The notes under the pieces are model-generated. The model made no database searches, was not told the DNA's origin, and worked only from the letters and a program-made list of their open reading frames with translations. From Rhodococcus ruber (GTDB lineage Bacteria; Actinomycetota; Actinomycetes; Mycobacteriales; Mycobacteriaceae), in assembly GCF_027270735.1 (NCBI RefSeq), contig NZ_JAPWIJ010000005.1, forward strand, positions 248,001 to 312,000: a DNA stretch of 64,000 bases, in the 5' to 3' direction. Positions within the stretch are counted from its first letter, which is position 1. Every line of letters starts with the position of its first letter. Made by a program: the position numbers and the translations under genes. This document shows, piece after piece, positions 46,675-54,804 of this stretch.

Positions 46675-47238
46675 TTATTCCTCATCATGTTCAGTCCCAG
46701 CGCGGTGTCGCACGGGGAAGCTTGTGGCTTTCACCCTCGAACTAGATCGGCCGCAACGATGCGAACGAGCCCGAGCCGGATGGAGCCGTGAAGGCCACAT
46801 CCTCGTTCAACTGTTCCGAGATGAAGGGCGCGGCACCGGTTGGTCCCACGCCCTGAATTCTTGGAAGCTGAGGGGAACATTAGAGGAGATGCCTGACCGT
46901 GACAATCCCTACGATCGGCCTTCAAACGTTGCCGACTCGTGATGTGTTTCGGCGGCGTGAACAACTTTCACAGCCGTGTTAGCGATAACCCGAGTCACAC
47001 CATCTCGCGGAAGCATCAAACCGTTACATCCGTCTCATTCCAGTAAACCCACCCTGATGTGGGAATACTCCGACACGGCGATGTCCCGATCAGCCGAATA
47101 GTCCAGTCCGCCCAACGTCCGCAACGTCCGTTTTGGGCGTTGCCACCCGGAGCTACTACCGGGTAGCTCGCTAACGCTAGGTAAACGAGTAACTAACAGA
47201 CTTGTCATTCCAGCCAACAAAATGTGTTGTGGATCACA
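46675..47238. other. 564-bp gene-free region upstream of the porin
   Basis: No supportable gene. Contains a 9-base tandem AACGTCCGC/AACGTCCGT near 47115-47132, an AGCTAC..GTAGCT inverted repeat near 47151-47167, and a CRP-like 16-mer at its far end. On the minus strand, TTGTTG followed by TTAGTT-like boxes near 47180-47215 could be a distal promoter. Long leaders are known for mspA in M. smegmatis, so this gap is probably the porin control region. Confidence 0.5.
47223..47238. promoter_or_regulatory. CRP/GlxR-like site
   Basis: TGTGTTGTGGATCACA: TGTG-N8-CACA spacing as in actinobacterial CRP/GlxR sites (consensus TGTGANNTAGNTCACA), with one mismatch in the left arm. It lies at the distal end of the porin upstream region, about 550 bp from its start. 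Confidence 0.4.
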
Positions 47239-47439
47239 TCAAAAGTAATGAGGTGGTCGCTGCTGTTCCAACCATTCGTCCGACTTCGAACCGCTCGACC
47301 CCGCATCCGGACCGTCGTTTCGCTCGTCCCCGGTCGTCTCCGGCAGCACCTCACCGAAGATGCGAGCGAGCCGGGCCCGTTCTGCTCGGGCCCGGCTCGC
47401 TTCGTCTTCGGCCGATCGATCGTCGTTCGGCTCGTTCAT
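47239..47439 (-). CDS. Small conserved hypothetical protein
   Basis: 66 aa, charged: NEPNDDRSAEDEASRARAERARLARIFGEVLP then a Gly/Ser/Asp linker and DEWLEQQRPPHYF at the end. The C-terminal DEWLxxQxPPH pattern recurs in small actinobacterial proteins near moaB. It starts eight bases after the moaB stop, so it is the last gene of the mprA-mprB-pepD-moaB set. No function assigned. Confidence 0.75.
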   Translation of the reverse strand: MNEPNDDRSAEDEASRARAERARLARIFGEVLPETTGDERNDGPDAGSSGSKSDEWLEQQRPPHYF

Positions 47440-47447
47440 CGGTGTCG

Positions 47448-47945
47448 CTACGCGTCCAGCCCCGACAGCTCGGCGATGACCTGGCTCGCCAGTGGCGTCA
47501 GCGTGGCCATGCCGTCGCGAATGGCCGCCCGCGACGAGGCCAGGTTGACCACCAGGGTGCTGCCGGAGACGCCGACCAAGCCTCTGGACAGGCCCGCATC
47601 CAGTGAGCCGGCTGCCAGACCCGACGAACGCAGCGCCTCGCTGATACCCGGGATCTCGCGATCGAGTACCTCCGCGGTGACATCGGGCGTCACATCGCGC
47701 GGCGAGACTCCGGTGCCACCGATGGACACCACCAGATCGACACCGCCGATCACCGCTGTGTTGAGCGCGTTTCGCACGTCCACTTCGTCGGCGGTCACTG
47801 CAACAACGCCGTCGACGAGAAAACCTGCCTCGGTCAACAGTTCGGTGACGAGAGGTCCCGTCGAATCCTTCTCGGTGCTGTGCGCAGTCCGGTCGTCCAC
47901 GATGACGACCAACGCGCGCCCTGCCAGTGGTGCGTCGAGTTCCAT
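47448..47945 (-). CDS. MoaB/MogA-family molybdopterin-binding protein
   Basis: 165 aa from ATG 47945 (MELDAPLAGRALVVIVDDRTA). Molybdopterin adenylyltransferase-like fold: LVVSIGGTGVSPRDVTPDVTAEVLDREIPGISEAL with the GGTG and the Asp of the active site. Corresponds to Rv0984 (MoaB2), which is co-located with mprAB-pepD in mycobacteria; no other molybdopterin-synthesis genes are in the window, so a function outside Moco is possible. Confidence 0.88.
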   Translation of the reverse strand: MELDAPLAGRALVVIVDDRTAHSTEKDSTGPLVTELLTEAGFLVDGVVAVTADEVDVRNALNTAVIGGVDLVVSIGGTGVSPRDVTPDVTAEVLDREIPGISEALRSSGLAAGSLDAGLSRGLVGVSGSTLVVNLASSRAAIRDGMATLTPLASQVIAELSGLDA

Positions 47946-48034
47946 ACCGCTCACCGTAGTAGTAAGGCCTCCACCCGGCTCACGCTGTGCATAAATCGTT
48001 GCAACCGTCCCGTGCCTGCCCGCTTCCCGCAACA

Positions 48035-49591
48035 TCAGCGACCGCCCGGGAACGACGGGATCTGGAAGGGCAACTGCTGTTCCTGCTGCTGCGTCTGAGG
48101 CTGCTGCTGAGCCGCGGCGGGATCTGCGGTTCCGAGCGTCACCTTCGCCGTCTTCTCGCTGCCGCCGTCGGTGTAGGTGACAGTGACCGAGTCTCCGGGG
48201 GCGTGCGAGCGGACCGCCGCGATCAACGCGTCACCGCTCGAGATGATCCGATCATCGAGCTTGGTGATCACCGCACCCTTCGGAATTCCCGCCGATGCCG
48301 CCGGTCCACCCTCGGTGGCCTCGACGACGGTCGCGCCGTTTGCATCGTCCTTCGACGGCACCTGGACCCCGATCATGGCCTGGGTCGCCTTGCCGGTGGT
48401 GGTCAACTCGTCGGCGATGCGCTTGGCCTGATCCACCGGGATTGCGAACCCGAGCCCGATCGAGCCGCTCTGCGCACCGGATCCCTCGCTGCCGCCGAGT
48501 GTGGCGATTGCGGTGTTGATACCGATCAGCTGGCCGTCGGTGTTGACGAGCGCACCACCGGAGTTACCCGGGTTGATCGCAGCGTCGGTCTGGATGGCGT
48601 CGATCACCGAGTTCTGATTGCCCGACTCACCGGAGGTCGACACCGGCCGGTTGAGAGAGGACACGATGCCCGTGGTGACGGTGCCCGCCAGGCCGAGCGG
48701 TGAACCGATCGCGACAACCTGCTGTCCCACTTCGAGATTCGACGACGAACCGAGTTCGATGGGCGTCAGGTTGGATTTGCCCTCGGCCTTGATGACGGCC
48801 ATGTCCGACACCGAATCGGCACCGACGATCGTGGCGTCGGCCACCGAGCCGTCCGAGAATGCAACGGTGAGTTTGCCGTTGGCTCCCGCGCCCGTCGCAA
48901 CGTGGTTGTTGGTGAGAATCAAGCCGTCGCTGCTGAGGATGACGCCCGAGCCCTCACCCTCTTCCTGCGAGCCCTTGACCTGAATCTGGACCACGCTCGG
49001 GAGCACCTTGTTCGCGACGGCCTGAACAGAGCCGTCGGGGAAGTTCGCAGCCGGTTGCGCGGCCGTGACAGTGGAGTTCAACGAGTTGCTGACTGCGCCA
49101 CCGTTGCCGTTGGCGTTGTTGGTCGCGATCGCACCGACCGCGCCGCCGATTCCTCCGCCGACCAGGACGAGCGCGATGGCTCCGGCCACCAGCGCGGAGC
49201 GACCGGGCCGGGCCTTCACGGCACCCTGCGCCGAATTCGACTGCGGTGCAACGTGCTGCGGCTGAGCGTGGGCCTGTGTGGACGCCTGGGGATGACCTTG
49301 CTGGCCGTACGGGCCGTAGCCGGGCTGGTAGGCCCCCTGCCCGTAGCCGGCGTACTGCTGCGGGTAACCCTGCTGCGGCGGTTGCGCCCCTGCGTTGTGG
49401 GGTTGAGTCTGCTGGGACGGGAACTGCTGCGTCGGGTGCTGAGTGGAATCCTGCTGAACCGGATTCTGCTGGGTCGGATGCTGCTGGGCCGAGTAGTTCT
49501 GCTCGTCGCCGCCCGTAGCCCGGTTCGCCGGATGCTGCTCGGACCCGGCACCCTGTCCGGGCTGTTCGGATTCGTTACGGTCGTCACTCAT
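48035..49591 (-). CDS. pepD: PepD, HtrA-like membrane serine protease with PDZ domain
   Basis: 518 aa. Gln/Pro/Gly-rich cytoplasmic tail 1-125, transmembrane helix about 133-156, trypsin-like domain with His230 (TNNHVA), Asp263 (SDMAVIK) and Ser344 (NPGNSGGAL), PDZ domain about 400-490 (GIPKGAVITKLDDRIISSGDALIAAVR), then a Gln-rich end. Degrades misfolded envelope proteins and, in M. tuberculosis, connects MprAB with SigE signalling. An MprA-box-like repeat lies 69 bp upstream of its ATG. Confidence 0.94.
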   Translation of the reverse strand: MSDDRNESEQPGQGAGSEQHPANRATGGDEQNYSAQQHPTQQNPVQQDSTQHPTQQFPSQQTQPHNAGAQPPQQGYPQQYAGYGQGAYQPGYGPYGQQGHPQASTQAHAQPQHVAPQSNSAQGAVKARPGRSALVAGAIALVLVGGGIGGAVGAIATNNANGNGGAVSNSLNSTVTAAQPAANFPDGSVQAVANKVLPSVVQIQVKGSQEEGEGSGVILSSDGLILTNNHVATGAGANGKLTVAFSDGSVADATIVGADSVSDMAVIKAEGKSNLTPIELGSSSNLEVGQQVVAIGSPLGLAGTVTTGIVSSLNRPVSTSGESGNQNSVIDAIQTDAAINPGNSGGALVNTDGQLIGINTAIATLGGSEGSGAQSGSIGLGFAIPVDQAKRIADELTTTGKATQAMIGVQVPSKDDANGATVVEATEGGPAASAGIPKGAVITKLDDRIISSGDALIAAVRSHAPGDSVTVTYTDGGSEKTAKVTLGTADPAAAQQQPQTQQQEQQLPFQIPSFPGGR

Positions 49592-49659
49592 CGTTGCTGC
49601 TTCCTTCAGTAGGGACCCAGAGGTCCGCCCGCCTTCTTGCTACTCACTGTGCAGGGCGG

Positions 49660-49678
49660 TACTGAGAGCGCGCTGAGA
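49660..49678 (-). promoter_or_regulatory. MprA box
   Basis: On the minus strand: TCTCAGCG-CGC-TCTCAGTA, two 8-base direct repeats with a 3-base gap, 19 bp in all, the layout published for MprA sites in M. tuberculosis. It lies in the mprB-pepD gap, 69 bp upstream of pepD, so MprA should activate pepD directly. Confidence 0.7.
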
Positions 49679-49687
49679 TCCGGCTAT

Positions 49688-49743
49688 CAGTTTGCCGAGA
49701 GTGCTGTCAGTTTTCCGAGAGTGCTGTCAGTTTTCCGAGAGTG
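49688..49743. repeat. Tandem 20-bp repeat at the mprB stop
   Basis: Units CAGTTTGCCGAGAGTGCTGT (49688), CAGTTTTCCGAGAGTGCTGT (49708) and a partial third from 49728. The third unit encodes the last residues and lies at the mprB stop; the other two are in the intergenic DNA. Period 20 is two helical turns. Confidence 0.8.
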
Positions 49744-51199
49744 ACTGCGGATCCGGGGCACCTTCGCCCGGCAGCACGATCCGAATGAGCGCACCGCCGC
49801 GTTCGGATACCTCGACCCCGATGGTGCCGCCGTGCTTGACGACGACCTGTCGCACGATGGCGAGCCCCAGGCCACTTCCGGGCATCGAGCGCGACGCCGT
49901 AGAGCGGTAGAAGCGCTCGAACACCAACTCGCGATCTTCCTCGGGGATACCCGGGCCTGCGTCGTCCACCGTCAACTCGAGCAGACCATCACCGATCTGC
50001 CGCATGGCGATTCGCACCTCGCCGCCACTCGGACTCCATTTCGCCGCGTTGTCCAGCACGTTCAGCACTGCCCGCGACAGTCCTGCCTGGTCGCCGTAGA
50101 CGAACCACGGCATCAGCGTTGCGTCGAAGTCGATCTCGTTGCGGCGTCGGCGTGCTCGTTCGAGGCTGCGTTCGACGGCATCGGCCAGGTCGACGCGTTC
50201 GAACACTGTCTCCGGTGCGTCCTCACGCGCCAGATCGACCAGATCTCCTACCAGCGTGGACAGTTCCTGAATCTGCGCCACCACGTCGGTGCGCAGCTCG
50301 GCCATGTCATCGTCCGGAATGGACGGCGCACCGGGGCGACCGGCCGCGATGAGCAATTCCATGTTGGTCCGGAGCGATGTCAACGGTGTCCGAAGTTCGT
50401 GGCCTGCGTCGGCGACCAATCTGCTCTGCCTGCCCCGAGATTCGGCGAGCGCACGGAGCATCGTGTTAAAACTCTCTGTCAGTCGTGCCAATTCGTCGTC
50501 ACCGGTCACCGGGATCGGCGTCAGATCGTCGGTACGCGCCACTCGTTCGGCGGCGGCTGTCAGTCGTGCGATCGGTCGTAAACCGGTGCGGCCCACGGCC
50601 ATGCCCGCTCCCGCAGCCAACACCACTCCACAGCCACCGACGATCAACAGAACCCACGCCAGACGATCGAGCACTTCTCCGGTGGGGAGCAGTCGTTGCG
50701 CGACGACGAGGGTGCTGCCGTCCTTGGTGCGGATGGCCAAGACTCGCTGATCGTCGAGCGTTCGCAGCGACGATTCCTGATCTCCGCGCACCACGGCGAG
50801 TTCGGCGTCGCCGATCGGGACCTTCGGCCCGGGCGGGTTGTAGCTGGACATGTCCGGATAGATCAGCGCCACACTCACGTCCGTGCTGTACAACGTGGCA
50901 CCGGCAACGAAGCGAGGATCGTACGACACCAGGCTCGACTCCGCCAAAGCCGAAGCACGAGAACGCAATTGAGTGTCCACATCGCCGTACAGCGCCCGCG
51001 ACACAACCGTGTACGCGGCAATGGCCATGACTGCCACCGCAATTGCCACGACCGACGCGGCAAGCAGCGTCACCCGCCAGCGCAACGACACCGACCGAGT
51101 CAGAGGAGTCGGCGGCCGCATTGCTGTCGGTGGCCGCATCGCGGTAGGGGAGCTGCCGCTGACGTCGGCCGTCTTGCGTCCGAAAGGAGCGCCCATCAC
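49727..51199 (-). CDS. mprB: MprB, sensor histidine kinase
   Basis: 490 aa. Two transmembrane helices (about 43-64 and 181-203), periplasmic sensor between them, HAMP about 204-257, phospho-acceptor His267 in [12 protein letters not shown], then N box [12 protein letters not shown]1 DDAGPGIP and G2 GSGLGLAIV. The N-terminal tail carries a repeated PTAMRP unit. Envelope-stress sensor of the MprAB pair. Start overlaps the mprA stop (ATGA). Confidence 0.93.
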   Translation of the reverse strand: MMGAPFGRKTADVSGSSPTAMRPPTAMRPPTPLTRSVSLRWRVTLLAASVVAIAVAVMAIAAYTVVSRALYGDVDTQLRSRASALAESSLVSYDPRFVAGATLYSTDVSVALIYPDMSSYNPPGPKVPIGDAELAVVRGDQESSLRTLDDQRVLAIRTKDGSTLVVAQRLLPTGEVLDRLAWVLLIVGGCGVVLAAGAGMAVGRTGLRPIARLTAAAERVARTDDLTPIPVTGDDELARLTESFNTMLRALAESRGRQSRLVADAGHELRTPLTSLRTNMELLIAAGRPGAPSIPDDDMAELRTDVVAQIQELSTLVGDLVDLAREDAPETVFERVDLADAVERSLERARRRRNEIDFDATLMPWFVYGDQAGLSRAVLNVLDNAAKWSPSGGEVRIAMRQIGDGLLELTVDDAGPGIPEEDRELVFERFYRSTASRSMPGSGLGLAIVRQVVVKHGGTIGVEVSERGGALIRIVLPGEGAPDPQSLSEN

Positions 51200-51882
51200 G
51201 GGGGCGTTTCGCGTAGGACGTACCCGACACCGCGAACGGTGTGGATCAGCCGCGACTCCCCCTCCGCCTCGGTCTTACGGCGTAGATACCCGACATACAC
51301 CTCGAGCGCGTTGCCCGACGTCGGAAAGTCGTAGCCCCAGACTTCTTCGAGTATTCGACTTCTGGTGAGCACTCGGCGTGGATTCGTCATCAGCATCTCG
51401 AGCAACGAGAATTCGGTTCGGGTGAGGCTGATGGAGCGTTCGGCACGCGAAACCTCCCGGGTGACCGGGTCCAGAGACAGGTCCGCGAACGTCATGGTTT
51501 CCGAGTCGATGCCCGCTTCCATCGCGGTACGCCGCAACAGCGCCCGCAGCCGGGCCAGTAGTTCTTCGAGCGCGAACGGCTTGGGCAGGTAGTCGTCGGC
51601 ACCCGCATCGAGACCCGCGACGCGCTCGGACACAGAATCCCGAGCCGTCAGCACGAGAATCGGCAGGTCGTCGCCCACGCTGCGCAATCGCCTGCACACT
51701 TCGAGGCCGTCGAGCCGAGGCATCATCACGTCGAGTACCAACGCATCCGGCCGCCCCGCCGCCACCTGCTCGAGCGCGTCGAGACCGTCGACCGCCAGGT
51801 CCACGGTGTAACCGTTGAACGTCAGCGACCTGCGCAACGACTCACGCACCGCTCGATCGTCGTCGACCACCAATATCCGCAT
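51196..51882 (-). CDS. mprA: MprA, OmpR-family response regulator
   Basis: 228 aa from ATG 51882. Receiver domain [20 protein letters not shown] with phospho-acceptor Asp51 ([12 protein letters not shown]) and conserved Lys in [17 protein letters not shown]-terminal winged helix [31 protein letters not shown] and YLRRKTE. Controls pepD, moaB and, in mycobacteria, sigE and stress genes. First gene of the mprA-mprB-pepD-moaB order. Confidence 0.95.
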   Translation of the reverse strand: MRILVVDDDRAVRESLRRSLTFNGYTVDLAVDGLDALEQVAAGRPDALVLDVMMPRLDGLEVCRRLRSVGDDLPILVLTARDSVSERVAGLDAGADDYLPKPFALEELLARLRALLRRTAMEAGIDSETMTFADLSLDPVTREVSRAERSISLTRTEFSLLEMLMTNPRRVLTRSRILEEVWGYDFPTSGNALEVYVGYLRRKTEAEGESRLIHTVRGVGYVLRETPP

Positions 51883-51937
51883 TCGTACAGTTTGTCCTGG
51901 TCGACTGAGATCTGTCTGAGAGGGGTACCAACTCCCC

Positions 51938-52552
51938 CTAGAGCACAGGAAGGTTCCGTGCGAGCGGGAGGTTCCACTTCCGCCACAGCGCAAGCAGACG
52001 CAACCCCGTCGCGAGCACTGTTCCCACGACGAGTCCCACGTTCTCCGGCAGTGCCAGAGCATCGGCGAACACGACCGTCGACGCACCGAGCAACGCCGGC
52101 AGGGCGTACAGATCCCGATGCAGCAGCAGGGGTACTTCGTTGACCAGCACGTCACGGATCACGCCGCCGGCCACCGCCGTGGTGGTCCCGATGAGGGCTC
52201 CCGACAGGGCGCTCCCGCCTGCACCCAACGCGATCGTCGCACCGGTCGACGCGAACAGTCCCATCCCGAACGCGTCGAGCACCAACACGCCGCGTCGTAC
52301 CTTGCCCATCTGTCGATGAGCCACGAAGACGGCCAACGACGCAAAGAAGCCGACGGTGACGTTCGGCCACGTGTCCAACGACGTCGGCGGGTGGATGCCG
52401 AGAAGCAGATCGCGAATGATCCCACCGCCGATGCCCGTCGTGATTCCGACGACGCAGACCCCGAACAGATCCAACCGGCGGTGCACTCCGACCAACGCAC
52501 CTGACGCCGCGAAGACTGCGATACCGATGTAGCCGAGGAGGTCGAGAAGCAT
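51938..52552 (-). CDS. TRIC-channel (UPF0126) membrane protein
   Basis: 204 aa, about seven hydrophobic helices in two repeats of the UPF0126 unit: [42 protein letters not shown] and [47 protein letters not shown] (cited in part). The GGGxxRD-type repeats are those of prokaryotic TRIC cation channels. ATG 52552. Upstream of mprA on the same strand but with a 55-bp gap; not obviously related in function. Confidence 0.88.
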   Translation of the reverse strand: MLLDLLGYIGIAVFAASGALVGVHRRLDLFGVCVVGITTGIGGGIIRDLLLGIHPPTSLDTWPNVTVGFFASLAVFVAHRQMGKVRRGVLVLDAFGMGLFASTGATIALGAGGSALSGALIGTTTAVAGGVIRDVLVNEVPLLLHRDLYALPALLGASTVVFADALALPENVGLVVGTVLATGLRLLALWRKWNLPLARNLPVL

Positions 52553-52751
52553 CGGATCAGCATGTCATGGGGTTCAGTAGGGAAATTGTCGCGTGCGTCA
52601 GTGACCACTAGATAACGATTACGCACGGTGCTACTGCTAAGTAAAGGCATCGATATGCATCCGTAACCAACTGTCCGATCCGAAACGCGCACAGCCGCGA
52701 CTCCGAAGCGAAATATGAGTGTGTCGGGCCACCTCGATCCAGGAGTCGAAC

Positions 52752-53045
52752 ATGCGCACATCGATCCGCAGATCAGCCCTAGTCTTTGCCGCTGTATCCG
52801 CATTGAGCGTGGGGTTGGTGGCACCAGCCAACGCTGGGACGGCACCCAACGTAATAGGACTACCAGGCACAGAAGCTCTCGCGGCATTCCAGGACGAAGG
52901 CTTTACGAACGTCTACCTCAGCATTCCCGGATCCGATAATCCGGTCCTGAGCACAAGCCTCCACCGTGGCTTCAGCGCACCCGACGACACCCACATTCTG
53001 ATCCTGCTGAAATACATCCCGAGTTGGCAGGCGGACGACGAGTAG
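52752..53045 (+). CDS. Small secreted protein with single PASTA-like motif
   Basis: 97 aa from ATG 52752 (CAGGAG upstream). Signal peptide MRTSIRRSALVFAAVSALSVGLVAPANA, cleavage at ANA. The mature part reads APNVIGLPGTEALAAFQDEGFTNVYL, a PASTA-like half (P-x-V-x-G-L-x-x-x-x-A-x-x-x-L-x-x-x-G-F), then a short acidic end. PASTA units bind muropeptides, but here a single weak one; the ligand is unknown. Flanked by 199 bp and 254 bp of gene-free, slightly AT-richer DNA. Confidence 0.7.
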   Translation: MRTSIRRSALVFAAVSALSVGLVAPANAGTAPNVIGLPGTEALAAFQDEGFTNVYLSIPGSDNPVLSTSLHRGFSAPDDTHILILLKYIPSWQADDE

Positions 53046-53299
53046 AGATCCACGAGTACTCAACCTGAACCGCACGGTTCTATCGCCGTCCCGTTTCGAG
53101 CAGCGGTGGGAGCCGTCCCAAGATCGATATGCTGGGCGATGAGCGGGACGTAATTTAACTTATGAACCAGAGGATTCGTTAGGCGGAGAAGTAGAAACAG
53201 CCCAGCGAGTAATACAATTTCTTCTTGGGCCACCGCGCCCGGAGACAGGGACGCTCGAGCACCGCCTCGCCGCCCGACCTCTGCGCAAGGAGCACGCCC

Positions 53300-53668
53300 A
53301 TGAGCGAGGCCATGAAGTTCGGACGCATTGCGGCCACGATCCCCGTCACCGACATCCAGCGATCGATCGGGTTCTACCGCGACATGCTCGGTATGGCGGT
53401 CATCTTCACCAACGGCACGCCAACCGGATTTGCCATTCTGCGACGGGATGACGCCGAGCTGCACCTCACCGCGGTGACCGGCCATCGGGCCGGTCACCAC
53501 AATGCGGCACACCTGATAGTCGCCGACGCCGCGGGCCTGTACACGCATTTGATCGACAGAGGCGTCCGCATCGTCAAACGCCTGCGCGACGCCGAGTACG
53601 GGCTCAGGGGCTTCGTATTCTGCGACCCCGACGGCAACAGGATCGACGTCGGGCAGCCGCTGTCGTAG
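53300..53668 (+). CDS. VOC-family (glyoxalase/bleomycin-resistance-like) protein
   Basis: 122 aa from ATG 53300 with AAGGAG. RIAATIPVTDIQRSIGFYRDMLGMAVIFTN is the N-terminal beta-alpha-beta unit of the vicinal-oxygen-chelate fold; DDAELHLTAVTGHRAGHHNAAHLIVAD and LRGFVFCDPDGNRIDVGQP carry the metal- and substrate-side residues (Glu, His). Could be a dioxygenase, isomerase or drug-binding protein; not distinguishable. Confidence 0.85.
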   Translation: MSEAMKFGRIAATIPVTDIQRSIGFYRDMLGMAVIFTNGTPTGFAILRRDDAELHLTAVTGHRAGHHNAAHLIVADAAGLYTHLIDRGVRIVKRLRDAEYGLRGFVFCDPDGNRIDVGQPLS

Positions 53669-53776
53669 GGCAGGTGCGCGAAATACACTCGCTGCTGCTT
53701 CGCCTCGCTGTTTCAGGCGATAGTCTCGATCGGGTGCCGTCCGGCACATTTCTTTCTCGAACCGAGGTGACCCGAA

Positions 53777-54793
53777 GTGCCGATCGTCGACAACGCCGTC
53801 TACGTGGAGGGGAAGCGAACCGCGAATCCCGAAAGCCTCGATATCACTTTCGAGTGCATGCGAGATCGCCACGGAATGGCATGGATTGGCCTCTACCGAC
53901 CCGAGCTCAGCGAAATCAACGCTGTGGCAAACGAATTCGGGCTGCACCGACTGGCCGTCGAGGACGCCATTGCGGCCCATCAACGGCCGAAGCTCGAACG
54001 GTATGCCGAGCAGCTCTTCGTCGTACTGCGCCCAGCCAGATATATCGACGAGACCGAAAAGGTCGAATTCGGCGAATTGCACATTTTTCTCGGCGTAGAT
54101 TTTGTGGTCACCATTCGCCACGCCGAATCACCCGAACTGGGGAAGGTGCGGCACCGGCTCGAGGAATCCCCCGAACTGCTCGGACTGGGGCCCGAAGCGA
54201 TCCTGTACGGCATCCTCGACCAAGTCGTCGACGAATACGTTCCCGTCATGAAGGGCTTGCAAACCGACATCGACGAGATCGAGGATCAACTGTTCACCGG
54301 CGATCCGAGTGTGTCGCGCCGAATCTATTCACTGCTGCGTGAGGTATCCGAATTCGACCGCGCGGCAAAGCCTCTGGTCGAGATGATCGAATCACTCAAG
54401 CGTGGATCGGACAAGTATCACGTCGACGTCGAATTGCAGCGCAATCTTCGCGATGTGCTGGACCACGCGATCCGCATCTCGGACCGCATCGAGGCGTTCC
54501 GGTCCAATCTGCAGAACGCGATGACCGTGCACTCCACCATGGTGGCTCAACAGCAGAACGAAGAAATGCGCAACATGACCCAGGTCAGCCTGGAACAGAA
54601 CGAACAGGTCAAGCGCATCTCATCTTGGGGTGCAATCCTTTTCGCGCCCTCGCTCATCGCCGCGATTTACGGCATGAACTTCGACGACATGCCCGAGTTG
54701 AAATGGCAGTTCGGCTACCCACTCGCGCTGATCGCCATGGTGATCTGTTCCAGCGCGCTGTACGTGGTGTTCAAACGCCAGAAGTGGTTGTAG
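53777..54793 (+). CDS. corA: CorA-family magnesium/cobalt transporter
   Basis: 338 aa. Large cytoplasmic funnel domain (residues 1-275, FGLHRLAVEDAIAAHQRPKLERYAEQLFVVLRPARY is typical, cited in part), then two C-terminal helices with the YGMNF selectivity signature at 298-302 and FDDMPELKWQFGYPLALIAMVICSSALYVVF. GTG start at 53777. Moves Mg2+ down its gradient as a pentamer. Confidence 0.94.
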   Translation: MPIVDNAVYVEGKRTANPESLDITFECMRDRHGMAWIGLYRPELSEINAVANEFGLHRLAVEDAIAAHQRPKLERYAEQLFVVLRPARYIDETEKVEFGELHIFLGVDFVVTIRHAESPELGKVRHRLEESPELLGLGPEAILYGILDQVVDEYVPVMKGLQTDIDEIEDQLFTGDPSVSRRIYSLLREVSEFDRAAKPLVEMIESLKRGSDKYHVDVELQRNLRDVLDHAIRISDRIEAFRSNLQNAMTVHSTMVAQQQNEEMRNMTQVSLEQNEQVKRISSWGAILFAPSLIAAIYGMNFDDMPELKWQFGYPLALIAMVICSSALYVVFKRQKWL

Positions 54794-54804
54794 TGCGCTT
54801 CGCA

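Noticed and set aside
47223-47238. Strong CRP/GlxR site
   Set aside because: Spacing fits but the left arm has a mismatch; kept as a weak candidate rather than a firm regulatory call.
53060-54121. Minus-strand frame opposite the VOC and corA genes
   Set aside because: Antisense to two recognisable plus-strand genes and without any domain.
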